Shown here: one piece after another, positions 1 through 7,462 of the stretch | Numbering within the stretch: position 1 is the first letter of the stretch | How the letters are laid out: each line of letters begins with the position of its first letter | DNA from: SAR116 cluster bacterium | GTDB taxonomy: Bacteria; Pseudomonadota; Alphaproteobacteria; Puniceispirillales; GCA-002684695 | DNA: 14,896 nt | Reading direction: 5' to 3' | Assembly (NCBI GenBank): GCA_002684695.1 | Contig: NYVQ01000046.1 | Coordinates: 4,622-19,517, forward strand | Notes under the pieces: model-generated | Seen by the model: the letters and a program-made list of their open reading frames with translations, nothing else | Told to the model about the DNA's origin: nothing | Databases searched by the model: none | Made by a program: the position numbers and the translations under genes

Positions 1-840
1 GAATTACAATTAGTTGCTTTCCCTCAAGATGGACTTTTAAGATCTAATTGCCACAAAAATTTAATTAAATCTTTAGATATGGGTGTTGATGTAGTTGGGG
101 GCATCCCACACTTTGAAAGAACTATGTATGAAGGATCAGAATCAATTAAAATTTTATGTGAATTAGCTGAAAAAAGAAATTTGCTTGTCGATATGCACTG
201 CGATGAAAGTGATGACCCCAATTCAAGACATATTGAAACCCTGACACTTCACACGAATAGGCTTAATATGAAAGGTAGAGTTGCCGGATCACATCTTACT
301 TCTATGCATTCAATGGATAATTATTACTTTTCAAAACTAATAGGTCTTATGGTTGAAGCTGAAATGAATGTTATTCCCAATCCACTTATAAACATAACTA
401 TTCAAGGTAAACATGACAATTATCCTAAAAGGCGTGGTATGACTAGGATTCCTGAACAGATTAAAGCAGGGTTGAATGTAGCATTTGGGCACGATTGCGT
501 TATGGACCCATGGTACCCTCTAGGATCACACGATATGCTTGAGGTTGCTCATATGGCCCTACATGTCGCACATATGACGGGTGTGAACGAAATGGTTTCA
601 TGCTTTGATTCTGTTACAACGACTGCTGCAAAAGTTTTACATATTGAAAAATACGGACTTAAAAAAGGGTCTTACGGAGATTTAGTAATCCTTCAGTGTA
701 AAAATAAAATTGAAGCATTAAGATTAAAACCTACTAGACTTTTTGTAATCAAGAAAGGTGCAGTTATTAGTTCTTCAAATCCTACAGAATATAAATTGCA
801 AATAAATAGTAAGCCTGAATTTACTGATTTAATTTTTTGA
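1..840 (+). CDS. codA: Cytosine deaminase (CodA), 5' end missing
   Basis: Amidohydrolase-superfamily enzyme that hydrolyses cytosine to uracil and ammonia for pyrimidine salvage in the cytoplasm. The reading frame is open from base 1, so the gene starts outside the window; about 279 residues remain, matching E. coli CodA (427 aa) from roughly residue 149 to the end. Visible motifs in order: VAFPQDG (substrate-binding Gln), MHCDESDD (metal His and catalytic Glu), GSHLTSMHS (second active-site His), NPLINITIQGKHDNYPKRRGMTR, and FGHDCVMDPWYPLG (metal Asp and substrate-pocket Trp). The N-terminal HxH metal pair lies off-window. The PKRRG and DPWYPLG segments distinguish cytosine deaminase from generic amidohydrolases. 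The ATG at 79 is internal, because strong homology continues upstream of it. It is followed after 7 bases by an MFS permease, suggesting one transcript. Confidence 0.93.
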   Translation, partial: ELQLVAFPQDGLLRSNCHKNLIKSLDMGVDVVGGIPHFERTMYEGSESIKILCELAEKRNLLVDMHCDESDDPNSRHIETLTLHTNRLNMKGRVAGSHLTSMHSMDNYYFSKLIGLMVEAEMNVIPNPLINITIQGKHDNYPKRRGMTRIPEQIKAGLNVAFGHDCVMDPWYPLGSHDMLEVAHMALHVAHMTGVNEMVSCFDSVTTTAAKVLHIEKYGLKKGSYGDLVILQCKNKIEALRLKPTRLFVIKKGAVISSSNPTEYKLQINSKPEFTDLIF

Positions 841-847
841 ACTCTAA

Positions 848-2056
848 ATGGGATTTCAACTCACTTACGATATTTGGAAATTTAAATCATTTAGAAAATT
901 ATTTTTTGCTGGTTTCTTAACAAGCATATCAAGATGGTTTGAATTTCTTACATTTTCAATTCTCAGTTGGGAATTAACCGGAAATGCAGCAATAGTTGGA
1001 TACATAATGACAGCTAGATTTTTTTCTCTAGCTGTAACAGGTTTACTTTTTAGTGCTAAAGGCTCATTATTTTCTGGCCAAAAAGTAATGATATATTTCA
1101 CAAGTATATGTTCTTTGTTTAGTTTAATAGTTTTCTTGAGTTTTTTAATTGATTTAAATTTGGAATTAGTTGGTTTATTTCTAATCTCTGCTCTCAGTGG
1201 ATCATTATGGAGTGTAGATTTTTCCTTTAGGAGAAGGATGTTAGGGGACGCTTTACCTGATCATTTAATTACTTCAGGAGTTTCCATTGACGTATTGTCT
1301 ACTCATGCAACAAGGTTAATAGGGCCTATTGCAGGAGGTATTTTCCTTACTTATTTAGAACCAAATTTTATTTTTTTATTTTTATCTGTTTTATATTTTT
1401 TTTCTGCTTACCTAATATTGTATGAAAAAGATAACAATCAATTTTCAAATGAAAAAAGTTCATTTAAAGAATTGTTCTCAGTAGTAATTTCTGAAGTACT
1501 AAAAAAACCAATATTAATTACTGTTATACTCCTTACACCTTTATTTAATATTTTTGGTCTACCATTTCTTTCTTTAATAGGAATACTAGTTATTGAAAAG
1601 TTTGCAATAAATCCTTTTAATACTGGAATAATTGTATCTGTTGAAGGCTTAGGAGCCTTTATTGGTGGCATATTAATATCTGCTTTTCCACCAATTAGAA
1701 AACAATTATTTTTTTGTTTAACCCTCTTTTTACTTTTTGTTTTTATTAGTTCGATTGCGATTTCAACAAATTTAGTATTATTAGTAATACTTTTGTTTTT
1801 TGCTGGATTTGTAACATCTTCCTACTCAGCACTCCAAAGCAGTATTGTTTATCTATATTCAAATCCCACTTTAAGATCATCGACTTTTAGTTTATTAACA
1901 ATCGCAATAGGAAGTGGTGCAATTGGAACGTTAAATATTTCATTTATGTCCAGTAATTTTTCAACGCAGTTACTAACACTTATAATGGGGTTAGAAGGAA
2001 TAATATTTTTTATATTGATTATGATTTTTTTAAAGGTCAAGTATCAAAAATTTTGA
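848..2056 (+). CDS. MFS permease, substrate unknown
   Basis: A 402-residue, very hydrophobic inner-membrane protein with about 12 predicted membrane segments in two halves split by a charged cytoplasmic stretch around residues 195-210 (YEKDNNQFSNEKSSF). Length and pattern fit the major facilitator superfamily, probably the EntS/MFS_3-like exporter branch. The loop between segments 2 and 3 and the RRRMLGDALP segment near residue 130 resemble that branch. The ATG at 848 comes 7 bases after the codA stop and has no clear Shine-Dalgarno sequence, so translation is probably coupled to codA. The pairing hints at nucleobase or related transport, but CodA's usual partner is the NCS1 permease CodB, which this protein does not resemble. 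The substrate cannot be assigned from sequence. Confidence 0.8.
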   Translation: MGFQLTYDIWKFKSFRKLFFAGFLTSISRWFEFLTFSILSWELTGNAAIVGYIMTARFFSLAVTGLLFSAKGSLFSGQKVMIYFTSICSLFSLIVFLSFLIDLNLELVGLFLISALSGSLWSVDFSFRRRMLGDALPDHLITSGVSIDVLSTHATRLIGPIAGGIFLTYLEPNFIFLFLSVLYFFSAYLILYEKDNNQFSNEKSSFKELFSVVISEVLKKPILITVILLTPLFNIFGLPFLSLIGILVIEKFAINPFNTGIIVSVEGLGAFIGGILISAFPPIRKQLFFCLTLFLLFVFISSIAISTNLVLLVILLFFAGFVTSSYSALQSSIVYLYSNPTLRSSTFSLLTIAIGSGAIGTLNISFMSSNFSTQLLTLIMGLEGIIFFILIMIFLKVKYQKF

Positions 2057-2093
2057 AATATTAAATTTCATTTATTACTTAGAATATGTATAT

Positions 2094-2119
2094 TATAATT
2101 TATTACTAAGGAGTAAGAA
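2094..2119 (+). promoter_or_regulatory. -10 box and ribosome binding site for the 72-aa gene
   Basis: A consensus TATAAT lies at 2094-2099 and a strong AAGGAG Shine-Dalgarno at 2108-2113, six bases before the TTG at 2120. No convincing -35 box is seen at the right distance (TTTATT at 2071-2076 is weak). The RBS is what decides the TTG start. Confidence 0.5.
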
Positions 2120-2338
2120 TTGATTGAATTTTTGATTATTTGGTTTTTAGGAAACGATATTATTGATAGTGGTTTAAGATTTTCAACTGCTGAGGAATGT
2201 TTTGCTGAAGCACAAAATTCTGGCTCAGATTTAAATTCAATAAATATAGTCCCACCAAAGTTTACATGTATACCACTTGCAAAAGGAGAAGAATTTAAAA
2301 TATACAGAAGTAATTTGAATTCGAGATTCCCATTTTAA
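2120..2338 (+). CDS. Small hypothetical protein, 72 aa, two cysteines
   Basis: I do not recognise this protein. It starts at TTG, supported by a textbook AAGGAG six bases upstream. The first ~12 residues are hydrophobic (MIEFLIIWFLG) and may act as a membrane anchor or uncleaved signal. They are followed by a short polar domain with Cys27 in TAEECFAEA and Cys50 in KFTCIPL. This pattern (hydrophobic start, EC in a helix, a second Cys near the end followed by a Pro) recurs in many small uncharacterised marine bacterial proteins, and the cysteines could form a disulfide if exported. It lies 16 bases upstream of a secreted coiled-coil gene and may be co-transcribed with it. The call as a real gene rests on the RBS, the -10 box and the gap-filling position. 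Confidence 0.6.
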   Translation: MIEFLIIWFLGNDIIDSGLRFSTAEECFAEAQNSGSDLNSINIVPPKFTCIPLAKGEEFKIYRSNLNSRFPF

Positions 2339-2354
2339 ATTTAATAAGAAACAT

Positions 2355-2633
2355 ATGAAAAAATTAAAAATTTTACTTTTTATATCCTTTACATTCTTGA
2401 TTTTCATAAAAGCTCAAGCTAACGAATGCATTCTAGAAGGTGATAGTGCCTTTCAAATAAATAAGTATAATCAATGCATGGCAACACAAATAGACAATTC
2501 AAGAAATAGATATCAAATGGAAATTAATTTTCTCAATGATGAATTAAAAAAACTTAAAAGTGAAAATCAATTTTTAAAACAAAAACTATCTCAAATTAAA
2601 GAAAAGTTAAAAAATTTATTTTTAAATTTATAA
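2355..2633 (+). CDS. Small secreted coiled-coil protein, 92 aa
   Basis: Unrecognised small exported protein. Residues 1-22 form a clear Sec signal peptide (two Lys, a hydrophobic core, and AQA before the predicted cut at Asn23). The mature part has Cys25 and Cys41, which could form a periplasmic disulfide. From about residue 48 to the end it is a Lys/Glu/Leu/Asn-rich helix with heptad-like Leu and Ile spacing (FLNDELKKLKSENQFLKQKL), a likely coiled coil that could mediate oligomerisation or act as a spacer. The ATG at 2355 is placed by the signal peptide; the ribosome site upstream is weak. It ends 6 bases before the converging lipoprotein gene. No function can be assigned. Confidence 0.7.
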   Translation: MKKLKILLFISFTFLIFIKAQANECILEGDSAFQINKYNQCMATQIDNSRNRYQMEINFLNDELKKLKSENQFLKQKLSQIKEKLKNLFLNL

Positions 2634-2639
2634 TTTATT

Positions 2640-3098
2640 TTACCAACATTTATATTTTGCTTTTGCTATGCCTTCTGATGATGAAAAAGTTATTAACTGG
2701 GCTGTGTTTCCATTTGAACATTTTTCATTTACGGCTTTAACAATGTCAAGAGGAGGTAAAATTAAATTTTCATTAACATCTAGATCCCATTTCGCAACAA
2801 TAGTTTTAGAATCAATTACTTCTATATCTAGTTTGTTAAAACTATCTTCTACATCATCAGTACTATTAGTTGATGAACTTGTATTATCATCAACTTGAGT
2901 TGTCTCTTCTACATTCTCTTTCTTTTCTGCAAGAATTTCAGCATTAATCTGTTCTTCCACAGACATGCCACTTAATTTTAATGGTGGACCAACTTTTGCA
3001 ACAACTTTTGACAGTGGGTATGGATTATACAAAGGTCCAATACAACCTGAAAGTAATAAAGAAATTATAATTAAAAATCCTAAATTATAATATTTCAT
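2640..3098 (-). CDS. Hypothetical lipoprotein, 152 aa
   Basis: Unrecognised predicted lipoprotein. The N-terminus is a type II signal peptide with the lipobox LLSGC (lipidated Cys19), followed by IGPLYNPYPLSK. Residues about 57-90 are a low-complexity acidic and Ser/Thr/Asn-rich linker (VDDNTSSSTNSTDD), typical of a flexible tether from the membrane. The C-terminal ~60 residues look like a small folded domain with Cys127 and Cys151, the latter in the final KYKCW, which could form a disulfide. The start is well placed: GAGGA (reverse complement of 3105-3109) lies about six bases before the ATG. It converges with the coiled-coil gene and is divergent from the LysR gene, with which it shares a 165-bp intergenic region. 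Regulation by that LysR protein is possible but unproven. Confidence 0.72.
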   Translation of the reverse strand: MKYYNLGFLIIISLLLSGCIGPLYNPYPLSKVVAKVGPPLKLSGMSVEEQINAEILAEKKENVEETTQVDDNTSSSTNSTDDVEDSFNKLDIEVIDSKTIVAKWDLDVNENLILPPLDIVKAVNEKCSNGNTAQLITFSSSEGIAKAKYKCW

Positions 3099-3263
3099 TC
3101 CAGTTCCTCATTATTATCTCTTTATAATATATATATAAATTTAACAAACATTGAAATGATTAATATTGAAAAATTCCTAATAAGCATATATTTGATAGAT
3201 TAATTTTGACTTTAATAGTAATCAGTACTAAATAAGTACTAATTACTTTCGATTATTTATACT
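3099..3263. promoter_or_regulatory. Divergent promoter region, lipoprotein gene / lysR
   Basis: This AT-rich gap separates two divergent genes. On the minus strand a TTGTTA-like -35 and TATAAA-like -10 lie in the alternating AT run around 3121-3150, upstream of the GAGGA ribosome site of the lipoprotein gene. On the plus strand a TTGACT -35 lies at 3206-3211, with TAAATA at 3229-3234 at 17-bp spacing as the lysR -10 candidate. A large palindrome covers that -10. Promoter calls were made by eye. Confidence 0.4.
3217..3247. promoter_or_regulatory. 31-bp palindrome, probable LysR-type operator
   Basis: The left arm AGTAATCAGTACT (3217-3229) and right arm AGTACTAATTACT (3235-3247) are inverted repeats matching at 12 of 13 positions around a 5-base spacer. 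The element sits over the candidate -10 (3229-3234) and ends 16 bases before the lysR start codon. LysR-type regulators commonly bind dyads in their own promoter, so repression of its own gene and perhaps control of the divergent lipoprotein gene are reasonable inferences. Confidence 0.55.
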
Positions 3264-4208
3264 ATGGACGTACTTTCTAATATTCGCGTTTTTATCGCAA
3301 TTACAGAGAAAAATTCTTTGGGAAAAGCTGCTGACAAGCTAAATATTTCTCCCTCTTCTGCATCTAAACAAATCTCTTCTTTAGAAGATTACTTAGGTGT
3401 TCGTCTACTTAATAGAACAACAAGAAGAATTTCCTTAACAGATATTGGTGAGGCTTACTTAGAGAAAGCAATTAACATTTTAGATGCTTTTGAAGAAGGC
3501 GAAGTTTTAGTCAACGCTTCACAAAATAACCCTAGGGGACTTCTAAAAATTGCTTCACCTCAAGCCTTCGGAACTCGCCATATATCGCCACATTTACCAA
3601 ATTTTATGGATAAATACCCTGAATTAAGAGTTGAGTTGATTACATATGAAGGAAATATAGATATTATTAAAGAGTCGATTGATGTAGCAATAAAATTTAC
3701 AGAACTTGAAGACTCAACATTAATCAGAAAAAAAATAGCCCCAGGGAATAGAACTATTGTAGCAAGTCCATCATATTTAGAAAAAAGAGGTTATCCAAAA
3801 AAACCTGAAGATCTATTAAAACATAGACTAATAACTTATAGAGGCAGAAGTATTTATAATGACTGGCATTTTCAAATTAGCAAGAAACCTTATACAATGA
3901 GAGTAAATGGTGATCTTAGTATGACTAATGGTGAACATATCTTGAGATCAGCTATAAATGGAGGTGGAATTGCAATGCTGTCAGGGTATATTACAGGAAG
4001 ACAAATACGAGATGGGAGACTTATAAGTTTGCTTGACGAATTTGTTGTTGAACAAGATCCAATTTATGCTGTTTATCCATCAAAGAAATATTTATCCCCA
4101 AAAATTAAATCATTTATTGATTATTTGATTAAGCTATATAGTCCTAATCCTTATTGGTATTCGAGCAACAAAGTAAATATGACAGCTAGAGAAAGAAGCC
4201 TAATTTAA
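3264..4208 (+). CDS. LysR-family transcriptional regulator (CrgA-like group)
   Basis: A 314-residue LysR-type regulator, slightly longer than the usual ~300. Residues 1-60 form the winged helix-turn-helix (FIAITEKNSLGKAADKLNIS, then SASKQISSLEDYLGVRLLNR and TTRRISLTDIGEAYLEKA). Residues from about 92 to 295 form the periplasmic-binding-protein-like effector domain, beginning GLLKIASPQAFGTRHI. The TTRR and LTxxGEAYL segments and the start of the effector domain match the CrgA/PBP2 subgroup. The ligand is unknown. The ATG at 3264 has no obvious Shine-Dalgarno, but it matches the family's N-terminus. The last ~15 residues (KVNMTARERSLI) form a tail whose codons overlap the converging gatB stop by 9 bases. 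A strong dyad just upstream suggests autoregulation. Confidence 0.92.
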   Translation: MDVLSNIRVFIAITEKNSLGKAADKLNISPSSASKQISSLEDYLGVRLLNRTTRRISLTDIGEAYLEKAINILDAFEEGEVLVNASQNNPRGLLKIASPQAFGTRHISPHLPNFMDKYPELRVELITYEGNIDIIKESIDVAIKFTELEDSTLIRKKIAPGNRTIVASPSYLEKRGYPKKPEDLLKHRLITYRGRSIYNDWHFQISKKPYTMRVNGDLSMTNGEHILRSAINGGGIAMLSGYITGRQIRDGRLISLLDEFVVEQDPIYAVYPSKKYLSPKIKSFIDYLIKLYSPNPYWYSSNKVNMTARERSLI

Positions 4209-5654
4209 TTTTTCTTTCAATATTTCATTTACCATTTTTGGATTAGCTTTACCGCCACTATCTTTCATTACTTGCCCAACAAAAAAACCAAATAATTTAT
4301 CTTTTCCACTTCTGTATTCATTAACTTTGTCTTGATTATTATTAATAACATTATCTATCATTTTTATAATATCTTCTGAATTTGAATTTTGCTTTAGACC
4401 TTTCTCCTCAATAATTAAGGACGCATCTGAACCAGTTTCAAACATTTCAGCAAATACATCTTTTGCTATTCTACCAGAAATTGTTCCATCAGAAATAAAG
4501 CCCACTAACTCACCTAATTGTTTTGGCTTAATTGGGCTATTGTTTATAGATAAACTATTTTTATTTAGAGAACCGAACAATTCTGTTGTTAACCAGTTTG
4601 AAACAATCTTTCCGTCTCTTCCTTCAGTTGCGATAAAAAAGTAATCAGAAGTTTCTTTCTCTTCACTTATGACCGAAGCATCATAATCAGATAAACCAAA
4701 ATCATTTACTAATTTTACCCTGATCTCATCTGGCAGTAATGGTAAAGAGCTTTTAATGTTAGATATAAAATCATCAGTTAGCTCTAATGGCATTAAGTCA
4801 GGATCTGGAAAATACCTATAGTCATGTGCATTTTCTTTACTTCTCATCGGTCTTGTTTCAAGTTTATCTGAATCAAACAAACGAGTTTCTTGAATGATCT
4901 CATTACCATTTTCGATTTCTTCAACCTGCCTTTTAGCTTCAGAAACTATAGCCATCATAACAAACCTAACGGAATTTAAATTTTTGATTTCACATCTTGT
5001 CCCCAAAGGCTCACCATCCCTTCTAACTGAAACGTTAACATCACATCTCAGTGAGCCTTGCTCCATATTACCGTCACATGTATCCAGAAATCGCAAAATA
5101 GAGCGAATTTTTTTAATGAAAGCGCCTGCCTCATCAGGTGAAGTAATATCTGGCTTACTGACAATTTCCATTAAAGCAACTCCAGATCTATTTAGATCTA
5201 TATATGATTTACTAGGGTGTTGATCATGTAAAGATTTACCTGCATCTTGTTCTAAATGTAACCTCTCTATTCCAATATTTTTTTTTGTTCCATCTGGAAA
5301 GTTTATTTCAACATTACCTTCACCAACAATAGGATCTGAGTATTGAGAAATTTGGTACCCCTGAGGAAGGTCAGCATAAAAATAATTTTTACGATCAAAA
5401 ATACTAAATTTATTAATTTTTGCTCTTAAACCTAGACCAGACTTTACAGCTTGTTTAATACAATGCTTATTTATAACTGGAAGCATACCTGGCATTGCCG
5501 CATCAACTAAACTTACATTCTCATTTGGTTTAGAGCCAAATTTTGTAGAAGATCCTGAAAATAATTTTGCCTGAGAATTAACTTGAGCATGAATTTCTAA
5601 GCCAACAACAATTTCAAAATTATCATTTTCACCATTAATTAAAAATTTTTCCAT
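4200..5654 (-). CDS. gatB: Aspartyl/glutamyl-tRNA amidotransferase subunit B
   Basis: GatB is the tRNA-binding kinase subunit of GatCAB. It activates the side-chain carboxylate of Glu-tRNA(Gln) or Asp-tRNA(Asn) with ATP before ammonia from GatA converts it to the amide. The 484-residue length is normal. The N-terminal catalytic cradle shows VVGLEIHAQV near residue 18, FDRKNYFYADLPQGYQISQY, GIERLHLEQDAGKS, DLNRSGVALMEIVSKPD and CDVNVSVR. MRSKENAHDYRYFPDPDLMPL follows near residue 270. The helical and YqeY-like tail domain runs to the end (KDSGGKANPKMVNEILKEKL), where it contacts the tRNA elbow. It is the last gene of the gatC-gatA-gatB operon, 19 bases after gatA, and its stop overlaps the end of the converging lysR gene by 9 bases. 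Confidence 0.97.
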   Translation of the reverse strand: MEKFLINGENDNFEIVVGLEIHAQVNSQAKLFSGSSTKFGSKPNENVSLVDAAMPGMLPVINKHCIKQAVKSGLGLRAKINKFSIFDRKNYFYADLPQGYQISQYSDPIVGEGNVEINFPDGTKKNIGIERLHLEQDAGKSLHDQHPSKSYIDLNRSGVALMEIVSKPDITSPDEAGAFIKKIRSILRFLDTCDGNMEQGSLRCDVNVSVRRDGEPLGTRCEIKNLNSVRFVMMAIVSEAKRQVEEIENGNEIIQETRLFDSDKLETRPMRSKENAHDYRYFPDPDLMPLELTDDFISNIKSSLPLLPDEIRVKLVNDFGLSDYDASVISEEKETSDYFFIATEGRDGKIVSNWLTTELFGSLNKNSLSINNSPIKPKQLGELVGFISDGTISGRIAKDVFAEMFETGSDASLIIEEKGLKQNSNSEDIIKMIDNVINNNQDKVNEYRSGKDKLFGFFVGQVMKDSGGKANPKMVNEILKEKLN

Positions 5655-5673
5655 AATATCTCTCTATCAAAAT

Positions 5674-7131
5674 TTAATTTAGAAAAGGGAACCGTGCTTG
5701 ATCTTCTAAATTTGCTGCAATCTTTAAAACACTATTTTCATCAAACTGATTACCAATAATCTGCAAACCTAAAGGGAGTCCATCTTTAGAAAGCCCTGAT
5801 GGAACACTCATTGCGGGTAATCCAGCTAAACTTGCAGGTACTGTAAATACATCATTCATATACATGCTTATAGGATCTAACTGTGAACCTAATTCAAAAG
5901 CAGCTGTGGGTGTTGTTGGAGTTAGCAAGACATCAACTTTGTCAAAAGCCTTTTGAAAGTCTTGAATAATAAGATTTCGAACCCTTTGTGCTTTTCTATA
6001 GTAAGCATCATAGTATCCTGCGGAAAGGACATATGTACCAATCAAAATCCTTCTTTGCACTTCATAACCAAAACCTTCACCTCTAGAGTAGGCATAAAGT
6101 TCATCTAGATTGTCCTGAGAGTTTCTTAATCCGTATCTAACTCCGTCATAACGAGCAAGATTTGATGAAGCTTCAGCAGGAGCTATAACATAATAAGTTG
6201 GGAGTGCATATTTTGTATGAGGTAAGGATACTTCAACTATTTCAGCTCCTCTGTCTTTTAACCATTCAGATCCTTGTTGCCATAATTTAATAATTTCTGG
6301 TGACATGCCATCAATTTGGTACTCTTTAGGAATACCAATTTTTACTTTATCTAATTTAAAATCATTACAGGTTTGTGTAAAATCTGGAACATCTAAATCT
6401 GCTGATGTTGAATCTTTATCATCAAAACCAGACATTACATTTAACATAAGTGCTGAATCTGAAACTGTTTTAGTTATTGGTCCTGCCTGATCTAATGAAG
6501 ATGCAAATGCTACTATGCCCCATCTAGAACACCTCCCATATGATGGTTTAATTCCTGTCACACCACAAAATGCAACAGGCTGCCTAATAGATCCGCCTGT
6601 ATCTGTTCCTGTAGCAGCTAAAGCTGATCCTGAAGACACAACAGATGATGACCCCCCTGATGACCCTCCAGGAGATAAGTTTTTTCCATTTCTTTCTGAC
6701 CAAGGATTTATAACATTTCCAAAACAAGATGTTTCATTTGACGAACCCATAGCAAATTCATCACAACTAACTTTACCAAGCATCAAAGCACCAGCATCCC
6801 AAAGTTTTTGCGTTACTGTAGATTCATAGCTAGGTATAAAATTGCTTAAAATTTTTGAACTTGCTGTTGTGAGAATATCTTTCGTACAAAAAAGATCTTT
6901 GATTGCAATGGGTATTCCATCCAGTAATCTTTCCTCTCCACGATCTATTCTTTTTTGAGAAATTTTAGAAGACTCCAAGGCTTTCTCTGGAGTAAATGTA
7001 TTATAAATATTTAAGTTCTTATTTTTCTCTGAGGCAGAAATAAATGAATTAGTAACTTCTAAAGTACTGAAGTCCCTCTTTTTTAATCCTTCTTTTATTT
7101 CAAGGATTGTCTTTTTTGTAATTTCAGTCAT
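5674..7131 (-). CDS. gatA: Aspartyl/glutamyl-tRNA amidotransferase subunit A
   Basis: GatA is the glutaminase subunit of GatCAB, an amidase-signature enzyme that releases ammonia from glutamine for transfer through the complex to GatB. The 485-residue length is typical. The catalytic triad is visible: Lys78 in IPIAIKDLF, the cis-Ser around 157 in SPGGSSGGSS, and the nucleophilic Ser181 in GTDTGGSIRQP. Other family segments include YGRCSRWGIVAFASSLDQAGP, YDGVRYGLR, RRILIGTYVLSAGYYDAYY, and the C-terminal AGLPAMSVPSG followed by LPLGLQIIG. The ATG overlaps the gatC stop as ATGA (4 bases), indicating translational coupling, and an AAAGG lies just upstream inside gatC. Confidence 0.97.
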   Translation of the reverse strand: MTEITKKTILEIKEGLKKRDFSTLEVTNSFISASEKNKNLNIYNTFTPEKALESSKISQKRIDRGEERLLDGIPIAIKDLFCTKDILTTASSKILSNFIPSYESTVTQKLWDAGALMLGKVSCDEFAMGSSNETSCFGNVINPWSERNGKNLSPGGSSGGSSSVVSSGSALAATGTDTGGSIRQPVAFCGVTGIKPSYGRCSRWGIVAFASSLDQAGPITKTVSDSALMLNVMSGFDDKDSTSADLDVPDFTQTCNDFKLDKVKIGIPKEYQIDGMSPEIIKLWQQGSEWLKDRGAEIVEVSLPHTKYALPTYYVIAPAEASSNLARYDGVRYGLRNSQDNLDELYAYSRGEGFGYEVQRRILIGTYVLSAGYYDAYYRKAQRVRNLIIQDFQKAFDKVDVLLTPTTPTAAFELGSQLDPISMYMNDVFTVPASLAGLPAMSVPSGLSKDGLPLGLQIIGNQFDENSVLKIAANLEDQARFPFLN

Positions 7132-7415
7132 TCGACAACCTTTGGAACAACAAAAAAACCACTTTCTTTTTCAGGCGCATTGTTCAATATTTTTTCTGAA
7201 TAACCTCCATCTGTAACTTTATCTTCTCTTAAAGGTAGCTTCTGACCAGAAACATTTGCAATAGGATCAACCCCATCAGTATTCACCTCATTGAGAGTAT
7301 CAATCCACTCAATAACAGATTCAAGTTCATTTGATATTGTACTAAGTTGATCATTATTAATTTTAATTCTTGCTAAATTCGATACTTTTGCAACTATATC
7401 TTTATCAATAGGCAT
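7128..7415 (-). CDS. gatC: Aspartyl/glutamyl-tRNA amidotransferase subunit C
   Basis: GatC is the small subunit that wraps around the GatA-GatB interface and stabilises it. The 95-residue length is typical. Family features are the start MPIDKDIVAKVSNLARIKIN, the helix with LESVIEWIDTLNEVNTDGVDP, and the C-terminal LREDKVTDGG...ILNNAPEKESGFFVVPKVVE. It is the first gene of the minus-strand gat operon. An AAGGA ribosome site (reverse complement of 7424-7428) sits 8 bases before the ATG, fixing the start. The gene is divergent from ruvX with only about 47 bases between the two start codons. Confidence 0.96.
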   Translation of the reverse strand: MPIDKDIVAKVSNLARIKINNDQLSTISNELESVIEWIDTLNEVNTDGVDPIANVSGQKLPLREDKVTDGGYSEKILNNAPEKESGFFVVPKVVE

Positions 7416-7462
7416 GATATATATCCTTGGAATTGTTTAAACTAAATTTGTTAACATTTGAA
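7416..7462. promoter_or_regulatory. Short divergent promoter region gatC / ruvX
   Basis: Two divergent housekeeping operons must share promoters within and around these 47 bases. The gatC ribosome site (AAGGA, minus strand, 7424-7428) occupies part of it. No clear -35/-10 pair stands out on either strand. An upstream TTG at 7427 would extend ruvX by 12 residues, but it would use up most of this region and overlap the gatC ribosome site. Confidence 0.35.

Noticed and set aside
2071..2107. Nine-base direct repeat TTTATTACT at 2071 and 2099, sharing ATTACT with the lysR palindrome
   Set aside because: Short, AT-rich and lacking dyad symmetry. In DNA of this composition it is likely by chance, so I do not claim it as a second LysR site.
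3121..3140. Alternating AT run as a microsatellite or origin element
   Set aside because: Short AT alternation is common at this base composition and it overlaps a plausible -10 region. No DnaA boxes are seen beside it.
4894..5223. Open frame of 109 codons opposite gatB
   Set aside because: gatB is continuous and conserved across this stretch, and the opposite frame has no supporting signal.
6515..6829. Open frame of about 100 codons opposite gatA
   Set aside because: The repetitive Asp/Pro-rich product comes from the complement of the Gly/Ser-rich amidase signature, so it is an artefact of the gatA sequence.
7427..7462. Upstream TTG start for ruvX
   Set aside because: It would overlap the gatC ribosome site and leave almost no room for the divergent promoters. 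The family does not need the extra residues.
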